A stretch of DNA of 64,000 nt from Eutreptiella sp. 'Long Island Sound 2002'. Lineage: Eukaryota > Euglenozoa > Euglenophyceae > Eutreptiales > Eutreptiaceae. Of this stretch, positions 11,217-22,511 are shown piece by piece (position 1 is the first letter of the stretch; the number at the start of each line of letters is the position of its first letter). The notes under the pieces were generated by a model. The model did not search any database, was not told the origin of the DNA, and worked only from the letters and a program-made list of their open reading frames with translations. The position numbers and the translations under genes are program-made. Where the stretch lies: assembly GCA_964036045.1 (NCBI GenBank), contig OZ038383.1, positions 63,555,725 to 63,619,724 on the forward strand. The letters are read 5' to 3'.

Positions 11217-13189
11217 CCAACTCAAGGGGCCACGCAACAAAGGGTCGCTTGAGAGTTCCTAACCCCAACTCAAGGGGCCACGCAACCAAGCATGGACTGC
11301 CAGTCCCCGCCCCCAACTAAAGGGGCCACGCAACAAAGCGTGGACTGCGAGTCCCTAACCCCAACTAAAGGGGCCACACAACAAGCCGTGCATTGTGAGT
11401 CCCTTACCCCAACTCAAGGGGCAACACAACAAAGCGTGGACTGCGAGTCCCTAGCCCCGGGATCAAAAGGCCACGCAACAAAGCGTGGATGATGAGTCCT
11501 TGACGCCAACTCAAGGAGCCAAACAACAGCCACGCAACAAAGCATGCACTAGGAATCCTTGAGGCCAACTCAAGGGGGCCACACAACAAAGCGTGGACTG
11601 CGAGTCCCTGGCACAACTCAGAAAGCTACGCAACAAACCGTGCATTGACAGTCCCTGACACCAACTCGAGGGGCCGGGCAAAAAAGTGTGGATTGCGAGT
11701 CCTTAACCCCAACTCAAGGGGCCACGCAACAAAGCGCGCATTGCGAGTCCCTAACCCCATCTCAAAGGGCCACACAACAAAGCGTGGATTGTGAGTCCCT
11801 AACCCCAACTCAAGGGCCCTGACAGCAACCAAAGGGGCCACACAACTAAGTGTGGACTGCGACTCCATAACCCCAGGTAAAGGGGCCACAAAACAACCCG
11901 CACATTGTGAGTCCCTAACCCCAACTCAAGGGCCCACGCACCAAAGCGTGGACTGCAAGTCCTTGACCCCAACTCAAGGGGCCTCGCAACAAAGCAGGCA
12001 CTGCGAGTCCTTAACCCCAACTCAAGGGGCCGCGCAACCAAGCGTGGATTGTGAGTCCCTAACCCCAAGTTGATGGGCCACGCAACTCGGGATGGACTGC
12101 GAGTCCCTGCCCCCAACTCAAGGGGCCAGGCAACTAAGCGTGGACTGCGAGTCCCTAACCCCAACGCAAGGGGCCACGCAACTAAGCGTGGATTGTGAGT
12201 CCCTTACCCCCAACTCAAGGAGCCTCGCAACAAAGCGTGGACCACGAGTCCCTACCCCCAACTCAAGGGGCCGCGCAACAAAGCATGCATTTTGAGTCCC
12301 TAACCCCAGCTCAAGGGGCCACGCAGCAAAGCGTGGACTGCGAGTCCTTGACCCAACTCAAGGGGCCACACAACAAAGCGTGGACTATGAGTCCTTCACC
12401 CCAACTTAAAGGGCGACTCAACAAAGCGTGGATTGTGAGTCCCTCACCCCAACTCAAGGGGCCACGCAACAAAGTGTGGATTGCAAGTCCTTAACCCCAA
12501 CTCAAGGGACCACGCAACAAAGCGTCGCTTGAGAGTCCATAACCGCAACTCAAGGGGCCACGCAACTAAGCGTGGACTGCGAGTCCTTGCCCCCGAATCA
12601 AGGGGCCACGCAACAAAGCGTGGACCGTGAGTGCCTAACCCCAACTGAAGGGGCCACACAACAAAGCATGGGTTGTGACTCCCTTACCCCAACTCAAAGG
12701 GGCACGCAACAAAGCTGCATTTGGAGTCCCTAACCCAAACTCGAAGGGCAACGCAACAAAGCGTGGACTGCGAGTCCCTGCCCCCAACTCAAGGGACCAC
12801 GCAACAAAGCGTGCATTGCAAGTCCCTAACCCCAATTCAAAGGGCCACGCAACAAAGCGTGGATTGCGAGTGCCTTGCCCCATCTCAAGGGGCCACGCAA
12901 CAAAGCGTGGATTGCGAGTGCCTTGCCCCATCTCAAGGGGCCACGCAACAAAGCGTGGATTGCGAGTCCTTAACCCCAACTCAACGGACCACGCCGCAAA
13001 GCGTCGCTTGAGAGTCCCTAACCCCAACTCGAGGAGCCGAGCAACTAAGCATGGACTGCAAGTCCCTGCCCCCAAACTCAAGGAGCCACGCAATAAAGCG
13101 TGGATTGCGAGTCCCTGACGCCGACTCAGGGGGCCAAACAACGAAGCGTGGACTGTGAGTCCCTGACCCAACTCAAGGGGGCACGCAAC

Positions 13190-14330
13190 AAAGCTTGCAT
13201 TGAGAGTCCCTACCCTCAACTCCAGGGGCCACGCAACAAAGGGTGGATTGCGAGTCCTTAACCCGAACTCAAGGGACCACGCGACAAAGCGTCGCTTGAG
13301 AGTCCCTAACCCCAAGTCAAGGGGCCACGCAACTAAGCATGGACTGCGAGTCCCTACCCCCAACTAAGGGCCACGCAACAAAGCGTGGACTGCGAATCCT
13401 TGACCCCAACTCAAGGGGCCACGCAACAAGGCGTGGATTGTGAGTCCCTTACCCCAAGTCAAAGGGCCACGCGACAAAGCGTGGACTGCGCGTCCCTAAC
13501 CCAACTCAAGGGGCCGCGCAACAAAGCGTGCATTGAGAGTCCTGAACACCAACCCAAAGGGCCACACAACAAAGTGTGGGCTACAGATCCTTGACGCAAA
13601 CTCAAGGGGCCGGGCAAGAAAGCGTGGATTGTGAGTGCCTTACCCCAACTCAAGGGGCCACGCAACAAAGCTTGCATTGAGAGTCCCTGACCCCAACTCA
13701 AGGGGCCACGCAACAAAACGTGGATTGCGAGTCCTTAACCCGAACTCAAGGGACCACGCGACAAAGCGTCGCTTGAGAGTCCCTAACCCCAAGTCAAGGG
13801 GCCACGCAACTAAGCATGGACTGCGAGTCCCTACCCCCAACCAAGGGCCACGCAACAAAGCGTGGACTGCGAATCCTTGACCCCAACTCAAGGGGCCACG
13901 CAACAAGGCGTGGATTGTGAGTCCCTTACCCCAAGTCAAAAGGCCACGCGACAAAGCGTGGACTGCGCGTCCCTAACCCAACTCAAGGGGCCGCGCAACA
14001 AAGCGTGCATTGAGAGTCCTGAACACCAACTCAAAGGGCCACGCAACAAAGCGTGGGCTACAGATCCTTGACGCAAACTCAAGGGGCCACGCAAGAAAGC
14101 GTGGATTGTGAGTGCCTTACCCCAACTCAAGGGGCCACGCAACAAAGCTTGCATTGAGAGTCCCTGACCCCAACTCAAGGGGCCACGCAACAAAGCGTGG
14201 ATTGCGAGTCCTTAACCCGAACTCAAGGGACCACGCGACAAAGCGTCGCTTGAGGGTCCCTAACCCCAAGTCAAGGGGCCACGCAACTAAGCATGGACTG
14301 CGAGTCCCTATCCCCAACTAAGGGCCACAC
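13190..14330. repeat. 477-bp higher-order repeat (~2.4 copies)
   Basis: The blocks around 13240, 13717 and 14194 (gcgagtccttaacccgaact onwards) recur every 477 bp, about ten monomers. One monomer pair between copies differs by paired changes in both hairpin arms (13562-13579 versus 14039-14056). Confidence 0.85.
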
Positions 14331-15905
14331 GACAAGGCGTGGACTGCGCGTCCCTGACCCAACTCAAGGGGCCGCGCAACAAAGCGTGCATTGAGAGTCC
14401 TCAACACCAACCCAAAGGGCCCCGCAACAAGGCGTGGGCTACAGATCCTTGACGCCAACTCAAGGGGCCACGCAAGAAAGCGTGGATTGTGAGTGCGTTA
14501 CCCGAACTCAACGGGCCACGCAACAAAGCGTGCATTCAGAGTCCCTGAACCCAAATCAAGGGGCCACGCAACAAAGCGTGAATTGCGAGTCCCTGACGCC
14601 AACTAAAGGGGTCACACAACAAAGCGTGGACTGCAAGTCCTTGACCCAACTCAAGGGGCCACACAACAAAGCATGGACCGTGAGTCCTTGAGCCCAACTC
14701 AAAGGGCCACGCAACAAAGCGTGGACTGCGACTCCTTGACCCAACTCAAGGGGGCCACGCAACAAAGCGACGCTTGAGAGTCCCTAACCCCAACTCAAGG
14801 GGCCAGGCAACTAAGCATGGACTGCGAGTCCCTGCCCTCAGCTGAAAGGGGCCACGCAACAAAGCGTGGAATGCGAGTCTCCAACCCCAACTGAAAGGGC
14901 CACACAACAAAGCGTGGATTGTGAGTCCCTACCCCCAACTCAAGGGGCCACGCGGAAAAGCGTGAATTGCGAGTCCCTTACCCCAACTCAAGGGGCCACG
15001 CAACAAAGCGTGGATTGTGAGTCCCTTACGCCAACTCAAGGGGCCATGCAAAAAAGCGTGGATTGTGAATCCCTGCCCCCAACTGAAGGGGCCACGTAAC
15101 AAAGCGTGGGTGGATAGTCCCTACCCCCAACTCAGGGGGCACGCAACAAAGTGTGGACTGCGAGTCCTTGCCCCCAACTGAAGGGGCCGGGCAACAAAGC
15201 GCAGACTGCGAGTCCTTGACCCCAAGTCAAGGCGCGACGCAACAAAACGCGGATTGTGAGTCCCTACCCCCAACTCAAGGGGCCACGGAAAAAAGGGTGG
15301 ATTGCGAGTCCCTGCCCGCAACTCAAGGGGCCACGTAACAAAGCGTGGGTTGAGAGTCCTTGACCCCGACTCAAGGAGCCACGCGGCTAAGGGTGGGTTG
15401 TGAGTCCCCGCCTCCAACTCAAGGGGCCACGCAACAAAGAGTGGACTGAGAGTCCCTAACCCCAATTCAAGGGCCGACGCAAAAAAGCGTGGATTGAGAG
15501 TCCCTACCCCCAACTCAAGTGGCCACGCAACTAAGCATGGACTGCCAGTCCCTGCCCCCAACTGAAGGGGCCACGCAACAAAGCGTGGATTGCGAGCCCC
15601 TAACCCCAACTAAAGGGGCCACGCAACAAAGCATGGATTGTGAGTCATCTTCCGCCAACTCAACGAGCCACAAAACAAAGCGTTGACAGCGAGTCCTTGA
15701 CCCCAACTCAAAGGGACACGCAACAAAGCGTGGGCTGCGAGTCCCTTACACCAACTCAAGGGGCCACGCAACAAAGCGTGCATTGCGAGTCCCTAACGCG
15801 AAATCTAAGGGCCACGCCACGAAGCGTGGACTAGAATCCTTGACCCCAACTCAAGGGGCCACGCAACAAAGTGTGGATTGTGAGTCCTTAACCCCAACTC
15901 AAGGG

Positions 15906-15910
15906 GCCAC
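15906..15910. repeat. target site duplication, left (GCCAC)
   Basis: GCCAC immediately precedes the first LTR (TGTAATGGGC at 15911). Joined to the right flank at 34790, it regenerates an intact 48-bp monomer. Confidence 0.9.
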
Positions 15911-16455
15911 TGTAATGGGCGGCACGTGCAACTAGGACATGACTGCAGGAGCCCTGCTGCGATCGTGCATTCGCGCATCGCAGGCGCAAATGTCAGAGTG
16001 GCATCAGAAGAGAGAAAGAAAGATAGAAGCTCTGTGTTACGCTATTCCGTGATTGCTTATCTTATGATTAATTTATTGCTTGGCATTCTTTTGGTTGTTG
16101 TAGATATGTTGCATGGAGGGGTGCCAATATCCCCAAACTGTCCACGCTCCTGGCGCCGGCAGTAACCGCTCAAGCAAGCAAGGGACTCTGTGGTGAACAA
16201 CGACAATGGAGATCAGAACTACTTGGTGCTTCTGAAGGTGCAGGGTTTGCGGGCGGGGTTTGTAGATCAGTGTATGCACAGCGCAAGGTACAAAGTACCG
16301 GAATAAGCAGGATCCAAGGAGTGTAGAACAAGCAGGGAAGAATAGCAACTACAAGGGGAAGAGAAGTCAAAGGTTTTGAGAGTTTGGATAAACAAGGAGA
16401 ACAGGTTTTGGAGAACTCATAAGAGTTTTGGGTTACCTCTACCAAGTGCCTTACA
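15911..16455 (+). repeat. LTR 1 (outermost, most diverged)
   Basis: 545 bp. It has no polypurine tract upstream because it abuts the satellite. It carries many private changes, such as ggcacgtgcaactaggacat near the start, gggtttgtagatcagtgt, and aag in place of the atg found in other LTRs at about position +450. Confidence 0.9.
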
Positions 16456-16565
16456 AAACTCTCAGCTAAGTACGGATGCCCCGAAGCTCCCCAGAGGCGC
16501 TAGCGAGGGCGCTGGCAAGTGCGCCAACAAGGGCGTTGTGGGAGTGTTGAAGGAGTGTTGAAGGA

Positions 16566-16988
16566 GTGCGCCAGCGAGGCGCTGACAAGTGCGCCAGCGA
16601 GGGCGCTGACAAGTGCGCCAGCCAGGGCGCTGATGAGGGCGCTAACAAGTGCGCCAGCGAGGGCGCTAACAAGGGCGCCGGCGAGGGCACTGAAGGAGTG
16701 TTGAAGAAGTGCGCCAGCGAGGGCGCTGAAGGTGTGTGCCCAAGAGTGAGCGTTGGAATGGCGCAGCTGAAGGGGCCCACAAGGCGCCCCAGAGGGTGCT
16801 ACACAGAAGCCCAGAATGCGCCGGCGAGGGTGCTGCTCAAACTCGAGCGTGGACGCAAGAAGGAGTGCGCCGGTGAAGGTGCCACTGAAGATCCGGCGAG
16901 GACGCAAGAAGGAGGGCGGCAATATGGCGCGACAGAGGTACCCAAGACGCGCCAGCGAGGGCTCAGCAAGATTATGCATTCTGAATGA
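16566..16988 (+). CDS. internal-region ORF B, copy 1 (short)
   Basis: 140 codons. The frame is rich in 8-residue repeats GADKCASE/GANKCASE from the 24-bp minisatellite. A basic tail follows (KLERGRKKECAGEGA, RQRGLSK) and the frame ends in TGA. Compared with later copies it lacks 27 residues of the repeat (81 bp), which accounts for the shorter unit. There is no ATG at the head of the frame. The antisense strand is also open (ALVSALAG repeats), so coding is unproven. Confidence 0.3.
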   Translation: MRQRGADKCASEGADKCASQGADEGANKCASEGANKGAGEGTEGVLKKCASEGAEGVCPRVSVGMAQLKGPTRRPRGCYTEAQNAPARVLLKLERGRKKECAGEGATEDPARTQEGGRQYGATEVPKTRQRGLSKIMHSE

Positions 16989-17665
16989 GTTGAATGCAAA
17001 ATATGACTTTGCTTCTTGCGTACTGGAGGGCCGCGAGAGTCTTTTCCTTTGTTTGACTGCGTTATCACGATATACAAGCTTGGTTTTGTTTCTGTGAAAG
17101 TGCGTGGTGAGTCGGGTTGTGTGTGGTTCATCGCGTGTGGCACAAGGTCTGGCGGGCGCGGGTATTGTTTGAGCTGGGTGGGTGTCTGTTGGGGTTGTGT
17201 GTCGCTGCTCGGTAGCTGAGAGCAGCTATCCATTGACGTTGCATGTGTCTGTGTCAAGTAGCGTTGGTCAGCATCTGGTGTAGTTGGGGTGTGGGATGCC
17301 TCTGCAAGTTCAGGCAAGACGCCTGTATATTTATCCTTGGGGGTAAGGCATGGGCTAGGGACAGCCCGCATGAGTGCCGTGCCTCCCTCTTTGCACAAGA
17401 GGGGCCACCAAGCTTGGCATGGGCTGCGACTATTGGGCAGCCGTGCATCGTTGACGGATCCCTCGCCCCCCAGTTATGCTCCCGTCAGGGGAGGGGGCCA
17501 TTTTTTGTCAGGGAATATGAATGTGGGGTGGTCATGCTGTACTCGGTCCGCCACCGCTGCATGCCGGCCCCCCGGAGATTTAGTATGGCAATACGTTGTG
17601 TTGCCCCTGTTGCCCGTATATATGATTGATTGCTTGTATCACACCCTCAGTGCACTTCAGGTCTT

Positions 17666-17675
17666 AGGAGGGGAG
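17666..17675 (+). other. polypurine tract (representative)
   Basis: aggaggggag lies directly before TGTAATGGGC. The same tract precedes LTRs 3-11 (ending at 19516, 21357, 23198, 25039, 26880, 28721, 30562, 32403 and 34244). It is the expected plus-strand priming site and sets the element orientation. Confidence 0.85.
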
Positions 17676-18215
17676 TGTAATGGGCAGCAGGGGCAACTCG
17701 GACTGCAGGAGCCCTGCTACAATCGCGCAATCGCGCATCGCGGGCGCAAATGTCAGAGTGGCATCAGAAGAGAGAAAGAAAGACAGAAGCTCCGTGTTAC
17801 GCTATTTCGTGGTTGCTTATTTTATGATTAAATTATTGCTTGGCATTCTTTTGGTTGTTGTAGATGTGTTGCATGGAGGCGTGCCAATATCCCCAAATAG
17901 GCCACGCTCCTGGCGCCGGCAGTAACCGCTCAGGCAAGCAAGGGACTCCGTGCTGAACAACGACAATGGAGATCACAACTACTTGGTGCTTCTGAAGGTG
18001 CAGGGTTTGCGAGCGGAATTTCTGAATCGCTGCATGCACACCGCAAAGTACAAAGTACCGGAACAAGCAGGATCCAAGGAGTGTAGAACAAGCCAGCAAC
18101 AGTAGCAACTACAAGGGGAAGAGATGTCAAAGATTTTGAGAGTTTGGATAAACAAGGAGAACAGGTTTTGGAGAAATCACAAGAGTTTTGGGTTACCTCT
18201 ACCGAGTGCCTTACA
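17676..18215 (+). repeat. LTR 2
   Basis: 540 bp. Private variants are gatgtgttgcatgg, ccccaaatagg and ttgcgagcgg. It shares attaaattattg with LTR 10. Confidence 0.9.
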
Positions 18216-18325
18216 AAACTCTCAGCTAAGTACGGATGCCCCGAAGCTCCCCAGAGGCGCCAGCGAGGGCGCTAACAAGTGCGCCAACGAGGGCGTTGTG
18301 GGAGTGTTGAAGGAGTGTTGAAGGA

Positions 18326-18829
18326 GTGCGCCAGCGAGGCGCTGACAAGTGCGCCAGCGAGGGCGCTGACAAGTGCGCCAGCAAGGGCGCTGACAAGTGC
18401 GCCAGTCAGGGCGCTGAAGGATTGAAGGACTGCGCCATCGAGGGCGCTGACAAGTGCGCCAGCCAGGGCGCTGATGAGGGCGCTAACAAGTGCGCCAGCG
18501 AGGGCGCTAACAAGGGCGCCGGCGAGGGCGCTGAAGGAGTGTTGAAGAAGTGCGCCAGCGAGGGCGCTGAAGGTGTGTGCCCAAGAGTGAGCCTTGGAAT
18601 GGCGCCGCTGAAGGGGCCCACAAGGCGCCCCGGAGGGTGCTACACAGAAGCCCAGAATGCGCCGGCGAGGGTGCTACTCAAACTCGAGCGTGGACGCAAG
18701 AAGGAGTGCGCCGGTGAAGGTGCCACTGAAGCTCCGGCGAGGACGCAAGAAGGAGGGCGGCAGTATGGCGCGACAGAGGTACCCAAGACGCGCCAGCGAG
18801 GGCTCAGCAAGATTATGCATTCTAAATGA
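18326..18829 (+). CDS. internal-region ORF B, copy 2
   Basis: 167 codons with TGA stop. The upstream ORF A (ATG at 18124, ending KEC then TGA at about 18321) overlaps the opening of this frame by a few bases. The break is an 11-bp direct duplication, gttgaaggagt twice, followed by a missing G in gcgaggcgctg. Private residues are CAIEGADK and GAGEGAE. Confidence 0.3.
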   Translation: MRQRGADKCASEGADKCASKGADKCASQGAEGLKDCAIEGADKCASQGADEGANKCASEGANKGAGEGAEGVLKKCASEGAEGVCPRVSLGMAPLKGPTRRPGGCYTEAQNAPARVLLKLERGRKKECAGEGATEAPARTQEGGRQYGATEVPKTRQRGLSKIMHSK

Positions 18830-19516
18830 GTTGAATGCAAAATATGACTTTGGTCCTTGCGTAGTGGAGGGCCGCGAGAGTCTTTTCCTTTGTTTGACTG
18901 CGTTATCACGATATACAAGCTGGGTTTTGTTTCTGTGAAAGTGCGTGGTGAGTCACGTTGTGTGTGGTTCATCGCGTGTGGCACAAGGTCTGGCGGGCGC
19001 GGGTATTGTTTGAGCTGGGTGGGTGTCTGTTGGGGTTGTGTGTCGCTGCTCGGTAGCTGAGAGTACCTATCCATTGACGTTGCATGTGTCTGTGTCAAGT
19101 AGCGTTGGTCAGCGTCTGGTGTAGTTGGGGTGTGGGATGCCTCTGCAAGTTGAGGCAGGACGCCTGTATATTTATCCTTGGGGGTAAGGCATGGGCTAGG
19201 GACAGCCCGCATGAGTGCCCTGCCTCCCTCTTTGCACAAGAGGGGCCACCAAGCTTGGCATGGGCTGCGACTGTTGGGCAGCCGTGCAGCGTTGACGGAT
19301 CCCTCGCCCCCCAGTTATGCTCCCGTCAGGGGCTGGGGCCATTTTCGGTCAGGGAATATGAATGTGGGGTGGTCATGCTGTACTCGGTCCGCCACCGCTG
19401 CATGCCGGCCCCCCGGAGATTTAGTATGGCAATACGTTGTGTTGCCCCTGTTGCCCGTATATATGATTGATTGCTTGTATCACACCCTAAGTGCACTTCA
19501 GGTCTTAGGAGGGGAG

Positions 19517-20056
19517 TGTAATGGGCAGCAGGGGCAACTCGGACTGCAGGAGCCCTGCTACCATCGCGCATTCGCGCATCGCGGGCGCAAATGTCAGAGT
19601 GGCATCAGAAGAGAGAAAGAAAGACAGAAGCTCTGTGTTACGCTATTCCGTGATTGCTTATCTTATGATTAATTTATTGCTTGGCATTCTTTTGGTTGTT
19701 GTAGATATGTTGCATGGAGGGGTGCCAATATCCCCAAACAGCCCACGCTCCTGGCGCCGGCAGTAACCGCTCATGCAAGCAAGGGACTCCGTGCTGAACA
19801 ACGACAATGGAGATCACAACTACTTGGTGCGTCTGAAGGTGCAGGGTTTGCGGGCGTAATTTCTGAATCACTGCATGCACACCGCAAAGTACAAAGTACC
19901 GGAACAAGCAGGATCCAAGGAGTGTAGAACAAGCCAGCAACAGTAGCAACTACAAGGGGAAGAGATGTCAAAGATTTTGAGAGTTTGGATAAACAAGGAG
20001 AACAGGTTTTGGAGAAATCACAAGAGTTTTGGGTTACCTCTACCGAGTGCCTTACA
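19517..20056 (+). repeat. LTR 3
   Basis: Shares attccgtgattgcttatctt with LTR 1 only, which is a sign of exchange between them. It has TAA (gggcgtaattt) where LTR 4 has CAA and most others have GAA. Confidence 0.9.
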
Positions 20057-20166
20057 AAACTCTCAGCTAAGTACGGACGCCCCGAAGCTCCCCAGAGGCG
20101 CCAGCGAGGGCGCTGACAAGTGCGCCAACGAGGGCGTTGTGGGAGTGTTGAGGGAGTGTTGAAGGA

Positions 20167-20670
20167 GTGCGCCGGCGAGGCGCTGACAAGTGCGCCAGCG
20201 AGGGCGCTGACAAGTGCGCCAGCAAGGGCGCTGACAAGTGCGCCAGCAAGGGCGCTGAAGGATTGAAGGACTGCGCTAGCGAGGGCGCTGACAAGTGCGC
20301 CAGCCAGGGCGCTGATGAGGGCGCTAACAAGTGCGCCAGCGAGGGCGCTAACAAGGGGGCCAGCGAGGGCGCTGAAGGAGTGTTGAAGAAGTGCGCCAGC
20401 GAGGGCGCTGAAGGTGTGTGCCCAAGAGTGAGCGTTGGAATGGCGCCGCAGAAGGGGCCCACAAGGCGCCCCAGAGGGTGCTACACAGAAGCCCAGAATG
20501 CGCCGGCGAGGGTGCTGCTCAAACTCGAGCGTGGACGCAAGAAGGAGTGCGCCGGTGAAGGTGCCACTAAAGCTCCGGCGAGGACGCAAGAAGGAGGGCA
20601 GCAGTATGGCGCGACAGAGGTACCCAAGACGCGCCAGCGAGGGCTCAGCAAGATTATGCATTCTAAATGA
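20167..20670 (+). CDS. internal-region ORF B, copy 3
   Basis: Starts RRRGADKC. Private changes are EGATKAPART and GGQQYG. The TGA stop is conserved. Confidence 0.3.
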   Translation: MRRRGADKCASEGADKCASKGADKCASKGAEGLKDCASEGADKCASQGADEGANKCASEGANKGASEGAEGVLKKCASEGAEGVCPRVSVGMAPQKGPTRRPRGCYTEAQNAPARVLLKLERGRKKECAGEGATKAPARTQEGGQQYGATEVPKTRQRGLSKIMHSK

Positions 20671-21357
20671 GTTGAATGCAAAATATGACTTTGGTCCTTG
20701 CGTAGTGGAGGGCCGCGAGAGTCTTTTCCTTTGTTTGACCGCGTTATCACGATATACAAGCTTGGTTTTGTTTCTGTGAAAGTGCGTGGTGAGTCACGTT
20801 GTGTGTGGTTCATCGCGTGTGGCACAAGGTCTGGCGGGCGCGGGTATTGTTTGAGCTGGGTGGGTGTCTGTTGGGGTTGTGTGTCGCTGCTCGGTAGCTG
20901 AGAGCAGCTATCCATTGACGTTGCATGTGTCTGTGTCAAGTAGCGTTGGTCAGCGTCTGGTGTAGTTGGGGTGTGGGATGCCTCTGCAAGTTCAGGCAGG
21001 ACGCCTGTATATTTATCCTTGGGGGTAAGGCATGGGCTAGGGACAGCCCGCATGAGTGCCGTGCCTCCCTCTTTGCACAGGAGGGGCCACCAAGCTTGGC
21101 ATGGGCTGCGATTGTTGGGCAGCCGTGCAGCGTTGACGGATCCCTCGCCCCCCAGTTATGCTCCCGTCAGGGGAGGGGGCCATTTTCTGTCAGGGAATAT
21201 GAATGTGGGGTGGTCATGCTGTACTCGGTCCGCCACCGCTGCATGCCGGCCCCCCGGAGATTTAGTATGGCAATACGTTGTGTTGCCCCTGTTGCCCGTA
21301 TATATGATTGATGGCTTGTATCACACCCTCAGTGCACTTCAGGTCTTAGGAGGGGAG

Positions 21358-21897
21358 TGTAATGGGCAGCAGGGGCAACTCGGACGACAGGAGCCCTGCT
21401 ACAATCGCGCATTCGCGCATCGCGGGCGCAAATGTCAGAGTGGCATCAGAAGAGAGAAAGAAAGACAGAAGCTCTGTGTTACGCTATTTCGTGGTTGCTT
21501 ATTTTATGATTAATTTATTGCTTGGCATTCTTTTGGTTGTTGTAGATATGTTGCATGGAGGGGTGCCAATATCCCCAAACAGCCCACGCTCCTGGCGCCG
21601 GCAGTAACCGCTCATGCAAGCAAGGGACTCCGTGCTGAACAACGACAGTGGAGATCACAACTACTTGGTGCTTCTGAAGGTGCAGGGTTTGCGGGCGCAA
21701 TTTCTGAATCACTGCATGCACACCGCAAAGTACAAAGTACCGGAACAAGCAGGATCCAAGGAGTGTAGAACAAGCCAGCAACAGTAGCAACTACAAGGGG
21801 AAGAGATGTCAAAGATTTTGAGAGTTTGGATAAACAAGGAGAACAGGTTTTCGAGAAATCACAAGAGTTTTGGGTTACCTCTACCGAGTGCCTTACA
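21358..21897 (+). repeat. LTR 4
   Basis: Has cggacgacaggag, shared with LTRs 5 and 6, and ttttcgagaaatc. It carries the private change cgacagtggag. Confidence 0.9.
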
Positions 21898-21977
21898 AAA
21901 CTCTCAGCTAAGTACGGACGCCCCGAAGCTCCCCAGAGGCGCCAGCGAGGGCGCTGACAAGTGCGCCAACGAGGGCG

Positions 21978-22511
21978 TTGTGGGAGTGTCGAAGGAGTGT
22001 TGAAGGAGTGCGCCAGCGAGGCGCTGACAAGTGCGCCAGCGAGGGCGCTGACAAGTGCGCCAGCAAGGGCGCTGACAAGTGCGCCAGCAAGGGCGCTGAA
22101 GGATTGAAGGACTGCGCCAGCGAGGGCGCTGACAAGTGCGCCAGCCAGGGCGCTGATGAGGGCGCTAACAAGTGCGCCAGCGAGGGCGCTAACAAGGGCG
22201 CCAGCGAGGGCGCTGAAGGAGTGTTGAAGAAGTGCGCCAGCGAGGGCGCTGAAGGTGTGTGCCCAAGAGTGAGCGTTGGAATGGCGCCGCAGAAGGGGCC
22301 CACAAGGCGCCCCAGAGGGTGCTACACAGAAGCCGAGAATGCGCCGGCGAGGGTGCTGCTCAAACTCGAGCGTGGACGCAAGAAGGAGTGCGCCGGTGAA
22401 GGTGCCACTGAAGCTCTGGCGAGGACGCAAGAAGGAGGGCGGCAGTATGGCGCGACAGAGGTACCCAAGACGCGCCAGCGAGGGCTCAGCAAGATTATGC
22501 ATTCTAAATGA
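21978..22511 (+). CDS. internal-region ORF B, copy 4 (frame opens earlier)
   Basis: 177 codons. Here gtgtcgaagg replaces gtgttgaagg, so the TGA that opens the frame in other copies is lost. ORF B then overlaps ORF A by about ten more codons. Confidence 0.3.
   Translation: MWECRRSVEGVRQRGADKCASEGADKCASKGADKCASKGAEGLKDCASEGADKCASQGADEGANKCASEGANKGASEGAEGVLKKCASEGAEGVCPRVSVGMAPQKGPTRRPRGCYTEAENAPARVLLKLERGRKKECAGEGATEALARTQEGGRQYGATEVPKTRQRGLSKIMHSK

Larger units (their letters stand above)
4733..15910. repeat. 48-bp minisatellite array, left segment
   Basis: About 230 monomers built on aggggccacgcaacaaag, cgtggattgcgagtcc and ctaaccccaactca. Each monomer contains ccacgc-aacaaa-gcgtgg (6-bp stem, 6-nt loop) overlapping ggact-gcg-agtcc (5-bp stem, 3-nt loop). 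Since 48 = 3x16, every frame gives 16-residue periodic ORFs on both strands, which are a by-product of the periodicity. Single-base indels within monomers break all of these ORFs after 60-240 codons, which argues against coding. Confidence 0.95.

Noticed and set aside
11700-12060. Telomere-like CCCTAACCCC motifs
   Set aside because: They are one fixed part of each 48-bp monomer (gtccctaaccccaac), not tandem telomeric hexamers or heptamers.
4733-15910. Long 16-residue-periodic ORFs on both strands (ATKRGLRVPNPNSRGH, FVAWPLELGLGTRNPR)
   Set aside because: A 48-bp repeat opens all frames. Frames break at monomer indels, and no frame is favoured. CAA-to-TAA changes also occur here but prove nothing without a demonstrated frame.
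4733-15910. CRISPR array
   Set aside because: Monomers are head-to-tail without unique spacers, and the context is eukaryotic.
16073-16348. 91-codon minus ORFs in every LTR (for example 16073-16348)
   Set aside because: Antisense to the element with no independent support.
16456-16480. Canonical primer binding site after the LTR
   Set aside because: The bases after CCTTACA (aaactctcagctaagtacgg) do not begin TGG and match no tRNA 3' end I recognise. Priming, if any, would be non-standard.
21612-22502. 296-codon antisense ORF in each element unit (SALAGALV repeats)
   Set aside because: It lies opposite to the orientation set by the polypurine tract, and the repeat opens both strands. No motif. 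Kept only as a shadow, though not excluded.
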